A DNA stretch of 64,000 nucleotides from Chloracidobacterium sp. (GTDB taxonomy: Bacteria > Acidobacteriota > Blastocatellia > Pyrinomonadales > Pyrinomonadaceae), in the NCBI GenBank assembly GCA_016712045.1, contig JADJRV010000008.1, positions 1-64,000 of the forward strand, given 5' to 3'. The translations under genes were made by a program, and so were the position numbers. The notes beneath the pieces are model-generated. The model worked only from the letters and a program-made list of their open reading frames with translations, was not told the origin of the DNA and did no database searches. How positions within the stretch are numbered: position 1 is the first letter of the stretch; each line of letters starts with the position of its first letter. Shown here in pieces: positions 31,070 to 39,322 of this stretch.

Positions 31070-31753
31070 CTAACGAATAAAACGTATTGCCCGCGTCAGC
31101 CCGTCGTCACCAACGACAACCTCTGCATCAACAAGGTTTGACGGTTTTTCGACACTTGCAACAAGCCCAAGCGTCACCATCATCGAACTAGGGACCTTGA
31201 CGCGAACGATCTGTCCGCTGTCAGGATTACGTGCGTATGAAAGTGCTATAAATTCTGTCTTGATCTCGGTCTTTTCTTTCGTGACAGCTTGGGTCGAGAC
31301 GATTCGCTTCTTTGTCGCTTTTTCCGTGGTTCTGAAATTGGCCGCTACACTCTGCGATCTCTTTTGAACCGGCTTATTTACATCCGCATCAACTGTCTGC
31401 TGAACATCATCATTTTGCACACTGGTCTGAGGTGCTGGCGTCTCCACATTACTTGGAACAAGAGCAACATCGGAAGCTTTTGGCAGATCGCCCGAACGAA
31501 ACACAAACAATGAGATAAGCACTGCAGCCGCGACCGTTGCGGGAACGCCGATCATCAGCAACCGTCGAAATATATTTACCGGAGGCCATGGCGAAACTGC
31601 CGTCGCTTTTTGCTCAGCGATCTGACGCTGCACCGCCCACCACATCGTCGGCGAATCGGCGATCTCATTGACCGCGGCATCGTCGAGAGCGGCGTCCGAC
31701 ATCATCGTCCGCATCATCTGATCTAGTTGTTCGTCTGAAAACTGCTTGTTCAT
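31070..31753 (-). CDS. Probable membrane anti-sigma factor
   Basis: 227 aa. A cytoplasmic N-terminal region of about 65 residues precedes one helix (LLMIGVPATVAAAVLISLFVF) and a Thr/Val/Lys-rich periplasmic domain ending in VKVPSSMMVTLGLVAS. That is the topology of anti-ECF factors. No HxxxCxxC zinc motif is present, so it would be a non-ZAS type. The assignment rests on topology and on sharing an operon with the ECF gene. First gene of the leftward unit. The 161-bp gap to rnj would hold both divergent promoters. Confidence 0.55.
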   Translation of the reverse strand: MNKQFSDEQLDQMMRTMMSDAALDDAAVNEIADSPTMWWAVQRQIAEQKATAVSPWPPVNIFRRLLMIGVPATVAAAVLISLFVFRSGDLPKASDVALVPSNVETPAPQTSVQNDDVQQTVDADVNKPVQKRSQSVAANFRTTEKATKKRIVSTQAVTKEKTEIKTEFIALSYARNPDSGQIVRVKVPSSMMVTLGLVASVEKPSNLVDAEVVVGDDGLTRAIRFIR

Positions 31754-31914
31754 ACTTTCGACCTCAAAATTTGCTGTCAGGTGAAAGACGCGCCTCCGCC
31801 CGCGATGGATTCACAAATCTTTAAAAGACGTTTCATCGCGTTCATCGTACCGATGTTAAAAGGGCAATATGCTATACTGCACAATTCGAATGTACGTGTT
31901 GGCAAGGGTAAATA

Positions 31915-33576
31915 TTGAGCAAAGTTGAAATAATACCGCTTGGCGGGATCGGCGAATTTGGGATGAACTGCATGGGCATCCGCTGGGCCGATGAGATGAT
32001 CATTATCGACGCCGGGATGGGGTTTCCTGAGGAAACTCCGTATGGTGTCGATATTTCGATTCCCAATTTCGACTTTCTCGAAGAATACCGCGACGACCTG
32101 ACCGCGATCATCCTCACACACGGGCACGAAGACCACATCGGTGCTCTCGCTTACATCCTCAAGAAATTTAATCTGCCGGTTTATTCGTCGCGTTTTACGC
32201 TCGCGCTGACGGAAAAGCGTCTTGGCGAATTTAACATGCTCGATGACGTGCTGCTCCACCGTGTCGAGGCGAACGACATCATCACCATCGGCAGCTTTAA
32301 GATCGAGTTTATCCACGCGTCGCATTCGCTGGTCGAATGTTTTTCGCTCGCGATCCACACGCCCGTTGGCACGATCATCCACACCGGCGATTACAAGATC
32401 GACGACACGCCCGTCATCGGCAAGCCGTATGATCTAAAAACCCTCGGCCGCATCGGCGACGAAGGCGTGCTTGCTTTGCTGTGCGATTCGACAAACGCGA
32501 CCGTTCCGGGACGCACACCGTCCGAAATGGCGGTGATCCCGGCGTTCGAAGAGATATTCGAGCAAACCGAAGGCCGCATGTTTGTCTCCACATTTTCTTC
32601 GTCGCTGCATCGTCTGCAGATCGTTTTTGATATTGCCCATCAATTTGGCCGCCGCGTTTGTGTTTGCGGACGGTCGATGCAGAAAAATGTCGAGATCGCT
32701 GAGGAGCAGGGCTTGCTAAAGATCCCACACGGCACGCTTGTCGATCTTGGCGGTTCGCGGGCGCTTGATGACGACGAGGTCTGTTATCTTGTGACCGGGT
32801 CGCAGGGCGAAATGCGTGCGGCGTTGTGGAATCTGGCGACCTCGACCTACAAAGGGCTGGAGATCGAGCCCGGCGATACGGTCATTCTCTCAGCCCGTAT
32901 CATCCCCGGCAACGAAAAGAACATCAGCCGCCTGATCGGCCATCTTTACAAACGCGGTGCCAACATTATCGAGGAAAAACGCCGGCTTGTTCACGTTTCG
33001 GGCCACGCTTCGCAGGGCGATATCAAGATAATGGTCGAGACGTCAAAGCCCAAATTCGTCATCCCGATCCACGGCGAATACCGCATGCTGTTTCGGCAGA
33101 AAGAGTTCATTAAAAACCACGTCGGCAGCTACAACGACGAAGATATTATCCTTATCGAAAACGGCAATGTGCTCGAGCTCGATCAGTACGCCGCAAAGGT
33201 CGTCGCCAAGCACGAGATGCACAAAACTTTCATCGACGAAGAATCGATGGAAGAGATCGAATACGACGTCGTCCGCGAACGCAAAAAACTCGCCTACGGC
33301 GGAGCGATCTCTCTGGTTGTAGCGATGGAGAAAAATACTAATCAGCTAAACGGTGAGCCGCAAGTAACGTTCGAAGGCGTTGCCGGCATCGATCCATTAA
33401 ATGGCTTCCTCGCGGATACTCGCAAGTCAATAACAAAAGCGATCGCCGACATGAAACCCGAACACATCGCCGACCGTAAGCTGTTCAAAGAAAACCTACG
33501 CATTCACCTAAAGCGGTTTGTGCAAAAAGAGATCAGCTCAAAGCCCGTGATCGTCACCACCATTGTTGAAGTCTAA
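31915..33576 (+). CDS. rnj: Ribonuclease J
   Basis: 553 aa, starting at TTG 31915; the next residues, SKVEIIPLGGIGEFGMN, are the usual RNase J N-terminus. The metallo-beta-lactamase motif HGHEDHIGAL (residues 69-78) leads to HASHSLVECFSL and HTGDYKID, then to the beta-CASP motifs CDSTNAT, VSTFSSSLHR and HVSGHASQGD and a C-terminal domain. It combines 5'-exo- and endoribonuclease activity in mRNA turnover and rRNA maturation. TATACT at 31873-31878 could be a -10 element. The stop codon abuts the next ATG without a gap, so the genes are translationally coupled. Confidence 0.95.
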   Translation: MSKVEIIPLGGIGEFGMNCMGIRWADEMIIIDAGMGFPEETPYGVDISIPNFDFLEEYRDDLTAIILTHGHEDHIGALAYILKKFNLPVYSSRFTLALTEKRLGEFNMLDDVLLHRVEANDIITIGSFKIEFIHASHSLVECFSLAIHTPVGTIIHTGDYKIDDTPVIGKPYDLKTLGRIGDEGVLALLCDSTNATVPGRTPSEMAVIPAFEEIFEQTEGRMFVSTFSSSLHRLQIVFDIAHQFGRRVCVCGRSMQKNVEIAEEQGLLKIPHGTLVDLGGSRALDDDEVCYLVTGSQGEMRAALWNLATSTYKGLEIEPGDTVILSARIIPGNEKNISRLIGHLYKRGANIIEEKRRLVHVSGHASQGDIKIMVETSKPKFVIPIHGEYRMLFRQKEFIKNHVGSYNDEDIILIENGNVLELDQYAAKVVAKHEMHKTFIDEESMEEIEYDVVRERKKLAYGGAISLVVAMEKNTNQLNGEPQVTFEGVAGIDPLNGFLADTRKSITKAIADMKPEHIADRKLFKENLRIHLKRFVQKEISSKPVIVTTIVEV

Positions 33577-35004
33577 ATGAGAGACCGCCTTCTTGAACTC
33601 GAAAGATCGTCACGTCTGCTGGAACCCGACTCGAACGAGAGGGAAGTCGCCCGTTCCGGCGTCCTCGCCTATTCCGACGATTTTCTCGACAACATCGAAT
33701 CGTTAAATGCTTATAACGTCTCCGACGACAAAGGTATCCGTCTGCTTGATTCGCCGATAACCGAAACCGGCATTGGCATTGACGAAGCGATCTCGCTGAT
33801 CCGCGATAACGTCGATACGCCCGGGCTCAATCCTGCGTCTGGCGGCCATCTTGCATACATTCCCGGAGGCGGCATCTATTATTCGGCACTTGGCGATTAT
33901 CTGGCGGATGTTTTCAACCGCTACGCCGGCGTCTTTTACGCAAGTCCCGGTGCGGTGCGGATGGAGAATATGCTTATCCGGTGGATGAGCGAAGTCGTCG
34001 GCTATCCGGAGACTGCGGTCGGGAATCTGACATCCGGCGGCAGCATCGCTAATCTCATCGCTATTGTCACTGCCCGCGACGCCAAACAGATCAAGGCCGA
34101 CAGCATCACCCGCTCGGTGATCTATCTATCCGAACAGGCACATCACTCGGTCGACAAAGCCATCCGCATCGCCGGGCTTGGCGAATGTATCGTTAGGCAT
34201 CTGCCGGTCGACGAAAAATACCGCATCATCCCGTCAGAGTTTACAGCGCAAGTTGCGGGAGACAAAGCAGACGGCCTGAACCCCTTCCTGGTTGTTGCAT
34301 CCGCCGGGACCACCGATGTCGGAGCGATCGATACGCTGAAGGAGATCGGTGAGATCGCACGCGAAAACGGTTTGTGGTATCACATCGACGCTGCTTACGG
34401 AGGCTTTTTCATTTTGACCGACGAGGGCAAGGAAAAGCTGAAGGGAATCGAGACGTCGGATTCGCTCGTCATCGACCCGCACAAAGGGCTATTTCTGCCT
34501 TACGGCCTTGGCGTCGTACTGGTCAAAGACGCCGCGGCGTTGAACGCATCGCATTTTTACACGGCGAATTATATGCAGGACGCGGCGAGTTCTGCGGACG
34601 AGCCCTCGCCGGCGGAATTGTCGCCCGAGCTGACCAAACATTTTCGCGGAATGCGTCTGTGGTTGCCGTTAAAGCTCCACGGCGTAGCTCCGTTTCGTGC
34701 TTGTCTTGAAGAAAAGCTGCTCCTCGCGAAATATTTCCACGCCGAGATAAAGAAACTTGGTTTCGAGAGTAAGATCGAACCGGAACTCTCGGTCGTGACC
34801 TATCGCTGGTTGCCGAAAACGGGCGATGCTAATACATTTAATAAAAAGCTGTTGGAATCGGTCGTCGCCGATGGCCGCATATTTATCTCATCGACAATGC
34901 TCAACGGCGAATTTACGCTGCGTTTCGCGTGTCTCGCATTTCGAACGCATCTGAGTACGGTCGATACTCTGTTGAATGTAATGAAAGAGAATGTGGGTAA
35001 CTAA
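33577..35004 (+). CDS. PLP-dependent group II amino-acid decarboxylase
   Basis: 475 aa. Motifs of aromatic-L-amino-acid/glutamate decarboxylases: GGHLAYIPGGG, GNLTSGGSIANLIA, EQAHHSVDKA, VASAGTTDVGAIDT, HIDAAYGGF, and the PLP lysine at about residue 303 in DPHKGLFLPYG. Substrate (Trp, Tyr, Phe or DOPA) cannot be read from sequence alone. Its ATG directly follows the rnj stop codon. The coupling with an RNase gene is odd and may simply reflect compact packing. A REP cluster follows. Confidence 0.88.
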   Translation: MRDRLLELERSSRLLEPDSNEREVARSGVLAYSDDFLDNIESLNAYNVSDDKGIRLLDSPITETGIGIDEAISLIRDNVDTPGLNPASGGHLAYIPGGGIYYSALGDYLADVFNRYAGVFYASPGAVRMENMLIRWMSEVVGYPETAVGNLTSGGSIANLIAIVTARDAKQIKADSITRSVIYLSEQAHHSVDKAIRIAGLGECIVRHLPVDEKYRIIPSEFTAQVAGDKADGLNPFLVVASAGTTDVGAIDTLKEIGEIARENGLWYHIDAAYGGFFILTDEGKEKLKGIETSDSLVIDPHKGLFLPYGLGVVLVKDAAALNASHFYTANYMQDAASSADEPSPAELSPELTKHFRGMRLWLPLKLHGVAPFRACLEEKLLLAKYFHAEIKKLGFESKIEPELSVVTYRWLPKTGDANTFNKKLLESVVADGRIFISSTMLNGEFTLRFACLAFRTHLSTVDTLLNVMKENVGN

Positions 35005-35081
35005 AAGATAGTCGGGGGTCTTGTCCGAAGGGGCGAATAAAATAGCGGGTGAAACCCTACGACCGAGATTTGAAATGGACC

Positions 35082-35209
35082 CGTCCCTGAAGGGGACGAA
35101 CAATCGCCAGTTGCTCCCCTTCAGGGAGCGTGTTTTTTGCGTGACGTAACCGTAGGGTCGCGGCCTATCGGCCTTACCCTACGCTATTATCTTTGTCCCT
35201 TTCAGGGAC
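35082..35209. repeat. REP-like palindrome cluster
   Basis: Four palindromes lie in the 214-bp gap: CGTCCCTGAAGGGGACG (35082-35098), GCTCCCCTTCAGGGAGC (35113-35129), a long imperfect one with CGTAGGGT...ACCCTACG ends (about 35151-35183), and GTCCCTTTCAGGGAC (35195-35209). Three share the CCCTGAAGGG core. They are REP-like and could be products of a RAYT transposase such as the one at 38868, although the motifs there differ. Confidence 0.75.
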
Positions 35210-35218
35210 GATGAATTT

Positions 35219-35989
35219 ATGGGTTGGAAAAATAAAAGAGTATTCCTCACCGGAGCTTCGACGGGGATCGGGGAAGGGATCGCGTTGGCTTTGGCGAAGA
35301 AAGGTGCGGTGCTTGGGTTGCTGGCGCGGCGGCAGGAGTTGCTTGATGATCTCGCGGCCAGGTGCGAAGCTTTAGGCGGGACTGCACGGACGTTTAGCGT
35401 TGACGTGACCGACGCAGAAGCCCTCGCAAACGCCGCACAAAAATTCCGCGATGAGTTTGGACATATCGACATTATGATCGCGAACGCGGGGATGGGTGGG
35501 AATGATACGCTTACGCGGGCGTATGATCCGGCTTCGGTCAAAAAACTTATCGACATCAATCTGCTCGGGGCGGTAAATTCGATCCACGCGGTTATCCAGC
35601 CGATGATCGAACACGGTTCCGGCCAGCTTGTCGCGATCTCAAGCCTTGCGGGTTTTCGCGGGCTGCCAAAATCCGCCGCGTATTCGGCCAGCAAAGCCGC
35701 GATGACCGCATTTTTCGAAAGCGTCCGGCTCGATCATTACCGTCACAACATCGACGTCACGATCATCCATCCGGGCTTTATCAAAACGCCGCTCACCTCG
35801 GGCCGCTCAAACAAAATGCCGTTCATCATGGAACTCGACGACGCCATCCCGCATTTCGTACGGGCCATCGAAAACAAAAAGAAATTCGCCGCCTTCCCCT
35901 GGCAACTCGCCTGGGTCGTCAAACTAGCGCGAATAATGCCCGCCTGGCTTTATGACAAGACAGCGGGCAAGGCGAGGTTTAGGGAATAG
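35219..35989 (+). CDS. Short-chain dehydrogenase/reductase (classical SDR)
   Basis: 256 aa. Cofactor motif TGASTGIGEG, NAG in IANAGMGG, catalytic Ser in AISSLAG, YSASK (Tyr-x-x-x-Lys), and PGFIKTPLT. LLARR at the end of beta-2 suggests NADP(H). The substrate is unknown; membrane-associated SDR relatives have a similar C-terminal PAWLYDK. The last 84 bp are duplicated at 37662-37745. A REP palindrome ends 9 nt before the start codon. Confidence 0.9.
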   Translation: MGWKNKRVFLTGASTGIGEGIALALAKKGAVLGLLARRQELLDDLAARCEALGGTARTFSVDVTDAEALANAAQKFRDEFGHIDIMIANAGMGGNDTLTRAYDPASVKKLIDINLLGAVNSIHAVIQPMIEHGSGQLVAISSLAGFRGLPKSAAYSASKAAMTAFFESVRLDHYRHNIDVTIIHPGFIKTPLTSGRSNKMPFIMELDDAIPHFVRAIENKKKFAAFPWQLAWVVKLARIMPAWLYDKTAGKARFRE

Positions 35990-36052
35990 TCACCTGGCGC
36001 GTGCCAAGTGATTTGTCAGAACCGGGAGGGAGAGCGACTGGATTCTAGTCTA

Positions 36053-36113
36053 ACCGCAAAATACGCAAAAACCGATGAATATCCATTTCTATATTTCGCA
36101 TATTTCGCGTCAG
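36053..36113. repeat. Short-period repeat with inverted arm (CGCAAAATA type)
   Basis: The left part CCGCAAAATACGCAAAAA (from about 36054) is answered by TATTTCGCATATTTCGCG (about 36092-36109). The inverted match is imperfect, and each arm is made of 9-bp units of CGCRAAATA type. It lies between convergent genes, so it could fold as an RNA hairpin. It resembles the 10-bp-unit repeat at 41528-41628 in design, not in sequence. Confidence 0.6.
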
Positions 36114-36120
36114 TTCCAGA

Positions 36121-37458
36121 CTATCGCGTGGCAAAGAAATCCATATCAGTCAGATTATCCGTCACGCTGATAACTCGCGGCTCGAACGTGAAGCGACGTG
36201 ACCGGACAGAGATAACATAAGTGTGGCCCGCCTCGATATCTTCCAAATGATAATATCCCAACGACCCCGTTAGCGCGGATCGGACCTTGCCGCTTTCATC
36301 TGTGATCGTAACCATCGCATTGCGCAATCCGCGTCCCTCCGCCGACATCAACACACGGCCTGATACGGACACATTGCTGGCGGTTGGTGGAGATAAATAG
36401 GTCAGAACTATCATGCCGTTACCCGTTCGGAAACCGGAGCTTGTAGTTGCTGCGGACACGCCGCCAATATATGAAGAACCGCCAGCACCGCTCTGACCGG
36501 CCCAACTACTATTGGCATCGACACTATTATGATTTCCGCTGGCTCCGGTTAGTCCACCGCCTGCTCCACCCGGTTCTGCGGCACTACTTGCACCCTGCGC
36601 ACTAAAGACCTCATTACCGCCAGTTCCGCCAATGCCGAGGGCACCATCTGTTCCGTTGGTAGGTCCTGGAGGACTAAAGGTGGTAACGCCGCCGGCACCG
36701 CCCGCAACCTGCGCGCCGCCTGTCGGAACTGGTCCCCCAGGAGGAGCACCCGGCCATCCGGCACCACCACCGCCGCCATAATATCCCCCGCCTCCGCCGC
36801 CTCCGGTTCCGCGGCCACATCCTGCGAGCCGATTACCACCTGCTCCACCGCCACCGGCAGCTACGATGCTTCGGGCTGCTAAATTATTGGCCCCAACTCC
36901 GACATCAGAAGCACCACCACCACCGCCCGCCAGTGTTGCGGAACAGCCCGGGTTAGCACCGGAATTCCCGCCACCGTTGAATCCACCGACTGTCGAGATC
37001 ACCCCGCCGCATCCGACGTTTATGAATAAGGTGCTACCTGGGGTAACCGCCAGCGATCCGGTCGACCTACCTCCTAACCCACCTAAGATTCCGGTGACAT
37101 TAAAATTTCCCTGAGCTCCGAACGCCTCGATATCAATGGTGGTCACCCCGGCCGGAACGACAAAGGTCTGGACCACCGCCGTACAATTAAACGTCTGCGA
37201 TATAGTTGCTGCCTTAAGGGTGCCGGACAACGCGGCTTTAGCACGAACATTCTGCACCGTCCTCTCTTGAGTTTGAGCTCCGGTTCTAGATCCTAAAGCT
37301 GCAAAAACAGCCAAACAAAGCCCAATACTTAGTGCCAAGATCGTTTTACGATTTGACGCCAGCCTCGAGATGGTTGCAAACATAGTCGCGGTCAGCAGTG
37401 TGCCGAAAAGTAACAACTCGTTTCGTTTCGTTAATCCGGCGTTCAAAGTGTTTTTCAT
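36121..37458 (-). CDS. Glycine-rich secreted protein with carboxypeptidase-regulatory-like C-terminal domain
   Basis: The start at 37458 is preferred because GAGGGG precedes it; an ATG at 37491 is in frame. A long N-terminal leader has a hydrophobic stretch (TILALSIGLCLAVFAALGS). A beta-strand motif TFVVPAGVTTIDIEAFGAQG introduces a Gly-rich region (about 120-345) like the ALK/LTK-type glycine-rich modules found in bacterial surface proteins. The C-terminal 85 residues form a carboxypeptidase-regulatory-like fold (VSGRVLMSAEGRGLRNAMV, SLGYYHLEDIEAGHTYVISV). Probably a surface or extracellular structural protein. It is flanked by two copies of an SDR gene end. No export or sortase partner is adjacent. 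Confidence 0.75.
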   Translation of the reverse strand: MKNTLNAGLTKRNELLLFGTLLTATMFATISRLASNRKTILALSIGLCLAVFAALGSRTGAQTQERTVQNVRAKAALSGTLKAATISQTFNCTAVVQTFVVPAGVTTIDIEAFGAQGNFNVTGILGGLGGRSTGSLAVTPGSTLFINVGCGGVISTVGGFNGGGNSGANPGCSATLAGGGGGASDVGVGANNLAARSIVAAGGGGAGGNRLAGCGRGTGGGGGGGYYGGGGGAGWPGAPPGGPVPTGGAQVAGGAGGVTTFSPPGPTNGTDGALGIGGTGGNEVFSAQGASSAAEPGGAGGGLTGASGNHNSVDANSSWAGQSGAGGSSYIGGVSAATTSSGFRTGNGMIVLTYLSPPTASNVSVSGRVLMSAEGRGLRNAMVTITDESGKVRSALTGSLGYYHLEDIEAGHTYVISVRSRRFTFEPRVISVTDNLTDMDFFATR

Positions 37459-37661
37459 GGTGATCCCCTCGAAAAAATATTTCCTATCCAACCTGTAATG
37501 CGTAAAAACCTGCGGGAAAGAGTCAAAAAAATAAACAAGTTGCGAAATATTTTAGTATGCTCCCTAAATAATATTAAGGTTGATAATTTCGGGTCTCTAA
37601 ATATTATCAAGAACGTATAGAAAGTCCAGTAGCTATCGCTCCCGCTTCTGACCGGATCGGG

Positions 37662-37745
37662 CTCGCCTGGGTCGTCAAACTAGCAAAAATAATGCCCGCC
37701 TGGCTCTATGACAAGACCGCGGGCAAAGCGAGGTTTCGGGAATAG
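37662..37745 (+). pseudogene. Remnant: duplicated 3' end of the SDR gene
   Basis: 84 bp match the end of the SDR gene (35906-35989) at 77 of 84 positions, without gaps and ending in the same TAG. Six codons differ, and only one changes the residue (Arg to Lys). Such silent divergence suggests descent from a once-functional paralogue rather than a fresh copy. The sequence upstream (37492-37661) shows no SDR coding. Confidence 0.9.
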
Positions 37746-37748
37746 AAC

Positions 37749-38381
37749 TTATGGACGCGGGGACGGCCTGTCAACGCCGGCTGGAACTAGATATATGTCC
37801 GTTCTGTCCCGATCCGAACTCTCAAACTGAAACGTTAATCGATTCTCGTCGGGCTTAAAGTACTTCTTTATTTTTTCGACGCGGGCAGTAGCGGAAGCTA
37901 GGCCCTTGGAACGGTGATAAATGAATAGATAGATCTGAGCATTAGGATCGCGATCCATTGACAACCTGACCACAGGGAAATGCTTTACTTCCTGCTTCCA
38001 CCTGAGGTTCGCATATTCAGCGAGTCGCGTGTAAGTAGGCTCAATGTTGACATTAAACTTTCCTGAAGCTGAATTTACGCAGTTTGAAGGTAACCCGTCG
38101 ATAGTCACTGTACCTGTAATGTAGACATTCCCGATGTCATAAACAGCGGTTACTTCTTTTGTACCTTGGCCGCTCCTGATCCTCGCGTTAGTCAGGCTCC
38201 ATTTATACCCGACCTTTCCATGCTCACCTTCGATATTTGCTGTAAATCGGAAGTTTTCCCCCGGCATAGCCATTCCTGAATCTATCACACTGATCTTAGG
38301 ACACGATGTATCGACAGCCTGTGCTCTCGCAGCGGAGATTAAGAGGAACACCATTAACATTAGCTGGAAGATATGCTTCAT
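37749..38381 (-). CDS. Secreted protein of unknown function
   Basis: 210 aa. A signal peptide (MKHIFQLMLMVFLLISAARA) precedes an Ig/PKD-like segment with two cysteines (SCPKISV...NCVNS) and the strand pair FRFTANIEGEHGKVGYKW. The C-terminal half has charged helices (ATARVEKIKKYF) and FQFESSDRDRTDIYLVP, loosely like the OmpA-associated RPQ regions in which a Ser/Asp/Arg-rich motif precedes the end. No family is assigned. It lies 3 nt from the SDR remnant. Confidence 0.55.
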   Translation of the reverse strand: MKHIFQLMLMVFLLISAARAQAVDTSCPKISVIDSGMAMPGENFRFTANIEGEHGKVGYKWSLTNARIRSGQGTKEVTAVYDIGNVYITGTVTIDGLPSNCVNSASGKFNVNIEPTYTRLAEYANLRWKQEVKHFPVVRLSMDRDPNAQIYLFIYHRSKGLASATARVEKIKKYFKPDENRLTFQFESSDRDRTDIYLVPAGVDRPSPRP

Positions 38382-38464
38382 AGGTTTTCTAATGATACTC
38401 CGATCGTCCGCTTTAGAAAAAAGGCCGCGAGCTGGAATGTTCGCGGCCCATTCTTTTCACTCCG

Positions 38465-38740
38465 CTAAGGCGCTGGTGGTGGTGGTGGTGGATCCTTTTT
38501 CGTTGGGGCTTTTTCTACGTGGTAGGCGGAGGCCCAGGCGGCTAGTTTGGCGACGTTGCCGGCGTAGGTTGATCTTACGATGGGGTCCATGGTGCGTTTT
38601 AGCTGGACTTCGAGTTTGACTGAGGCGGCGAGGTCGGCACCGGCTCCGACGCGGTCGCCTTTGGCGGCAGAAGCGGCGTTGGTGGCGGCGTTAATATTTT
38701 GGTCCGGTCCGGACCAGGTGGACCAAGGTGGACCAAATCA
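38465..38740 (-). pseudogene. 5'-truncated gene fragment at the edge of the RAYT element
   Basis: The minus-strand frame ending at TAG (38465-38467) reads NINAATNAASAAKGDRVGAG, then SVKLEVQLKRTMDPIVRSTY, AKLAAWASAYHVEKAP and a poly-Pro tail. This is a coherent protein end with coding composition. Upstream it meets in-frame stops and the REP palindromes. A 9-bp direct repeat (ggtggacca) sits at the break (38718-38735). It was probably cut off by insertion of the palindrome/transposase unit. No family is recognised and no 5' part was found to the right. Confidence 0.45.
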
Positions 38741-38767
38741 CGACAAATACCTGCGTTTCCTCGGAAA

Positions 38768-38851
38768 CCGTCAGAGACGGTGGTATATTTGTAGCCCACA
38801 TCGCAAGATGTGGGTAAACCATACACATTGATCTAAGCCGTCGGAGACGGC
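38768..38851. repeat. Left palindrome set of the RAYT element
   Basis: Three palindromes: CCGTCAGAGACGG (38768-38780), CCCACATCGCAAGATGTGGG (38795-38814) and GCCGTCGGAGACGGC (38837-38851). The middle one recurs, with loop TTGC instead of GCAA, on the right side of the transposase gene. This is REP/BIME organisation. Confidence 0.85.
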
Positions 38852-38867
38852 GGCATAACACCAACCT

Positions 38868-39315
38868 ATGTCACGTACACACACCAATTTACTCAGCCAC
38901 GTCGTTTTCAGCACCGAAGGCCATCTGCCGCATATCACATCCGAGATAATGGCCGAACTTTTCGCTTACATGGGCGGACTCGTCAAAGAACTCAAAGGTA
39001 TCCCGATCATAATTAACGGCATGGCCGACCATGTCCACCTTTTGATATTATTGCCACCGAATGTATCCGTTTCTGACGCGATGCGGTTCGTTAAAGCGAA
39101 TTCCTCGCGATGGGTTAAGGAGAAATTCGGAAAAAAGTTTGCGTGGCAAAAAGGGTTCCGGGGCGTTCAGCGTATCGCGTTCCAATATCGATGCCGTCGT
39201 CAAATACATCAAGGATCAGGAACAACATCACAAGGGATTCGATTTCAAAACGGAGTTTATTTCGTTATTGGACAAGAACGATGTGGAATACGACGAACGC
39301 GATCTGTGGGATTGA
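38868..39315 (+). mobile_element. RAYT / IS200-like Y1 transposase gene with palindromic flanks (one frameshift)
   Basis: The restored protein is about 148 aa: SHVVFSTEGHLPHI, INGMADHVHLLILL (the HUH metal-binding pair), KFAWQKGSGAFSVS, and the helix DAVVKYIKDQEQHH with the nucleophile tyrosine, ending FDERDLWD-like (YDERDLWD). It belongs to the Y1 HUH endonuclease transposases. Flanking palindromes rather than IS200 ends make a REP-associated tyrosine transposase (RAYT) more likely. One extra G near 39153 breaks the frame. It could be catalytically active if that is an error. It sits in an accessory region rich in repeats and gene fragments. Confidence 0.85.
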
Positions 39316-39322
39316 TTATGCC

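Noticed and set aside
31873..31914. Sigma-54 promoter before rnj (TGGCAAG...)
   Set aside because: Only half of the -24/-12 consensus is visible; the GC element at -12 is absent.
35082..35209. Rho-independent terminators or a riboswitch before the SDR gene
   Set aside because: The palindromes repeat one core and lack U-runs; REP elements fit better, and no known riboswitch consensus was recognised.
38392..38831. Plus-strand genes in the region left of the RAYT
   Set aside because: Their products are Arg/Ala/Gly low-complexity and run through palindromes; the minus-strand fragment has the better coding signal.
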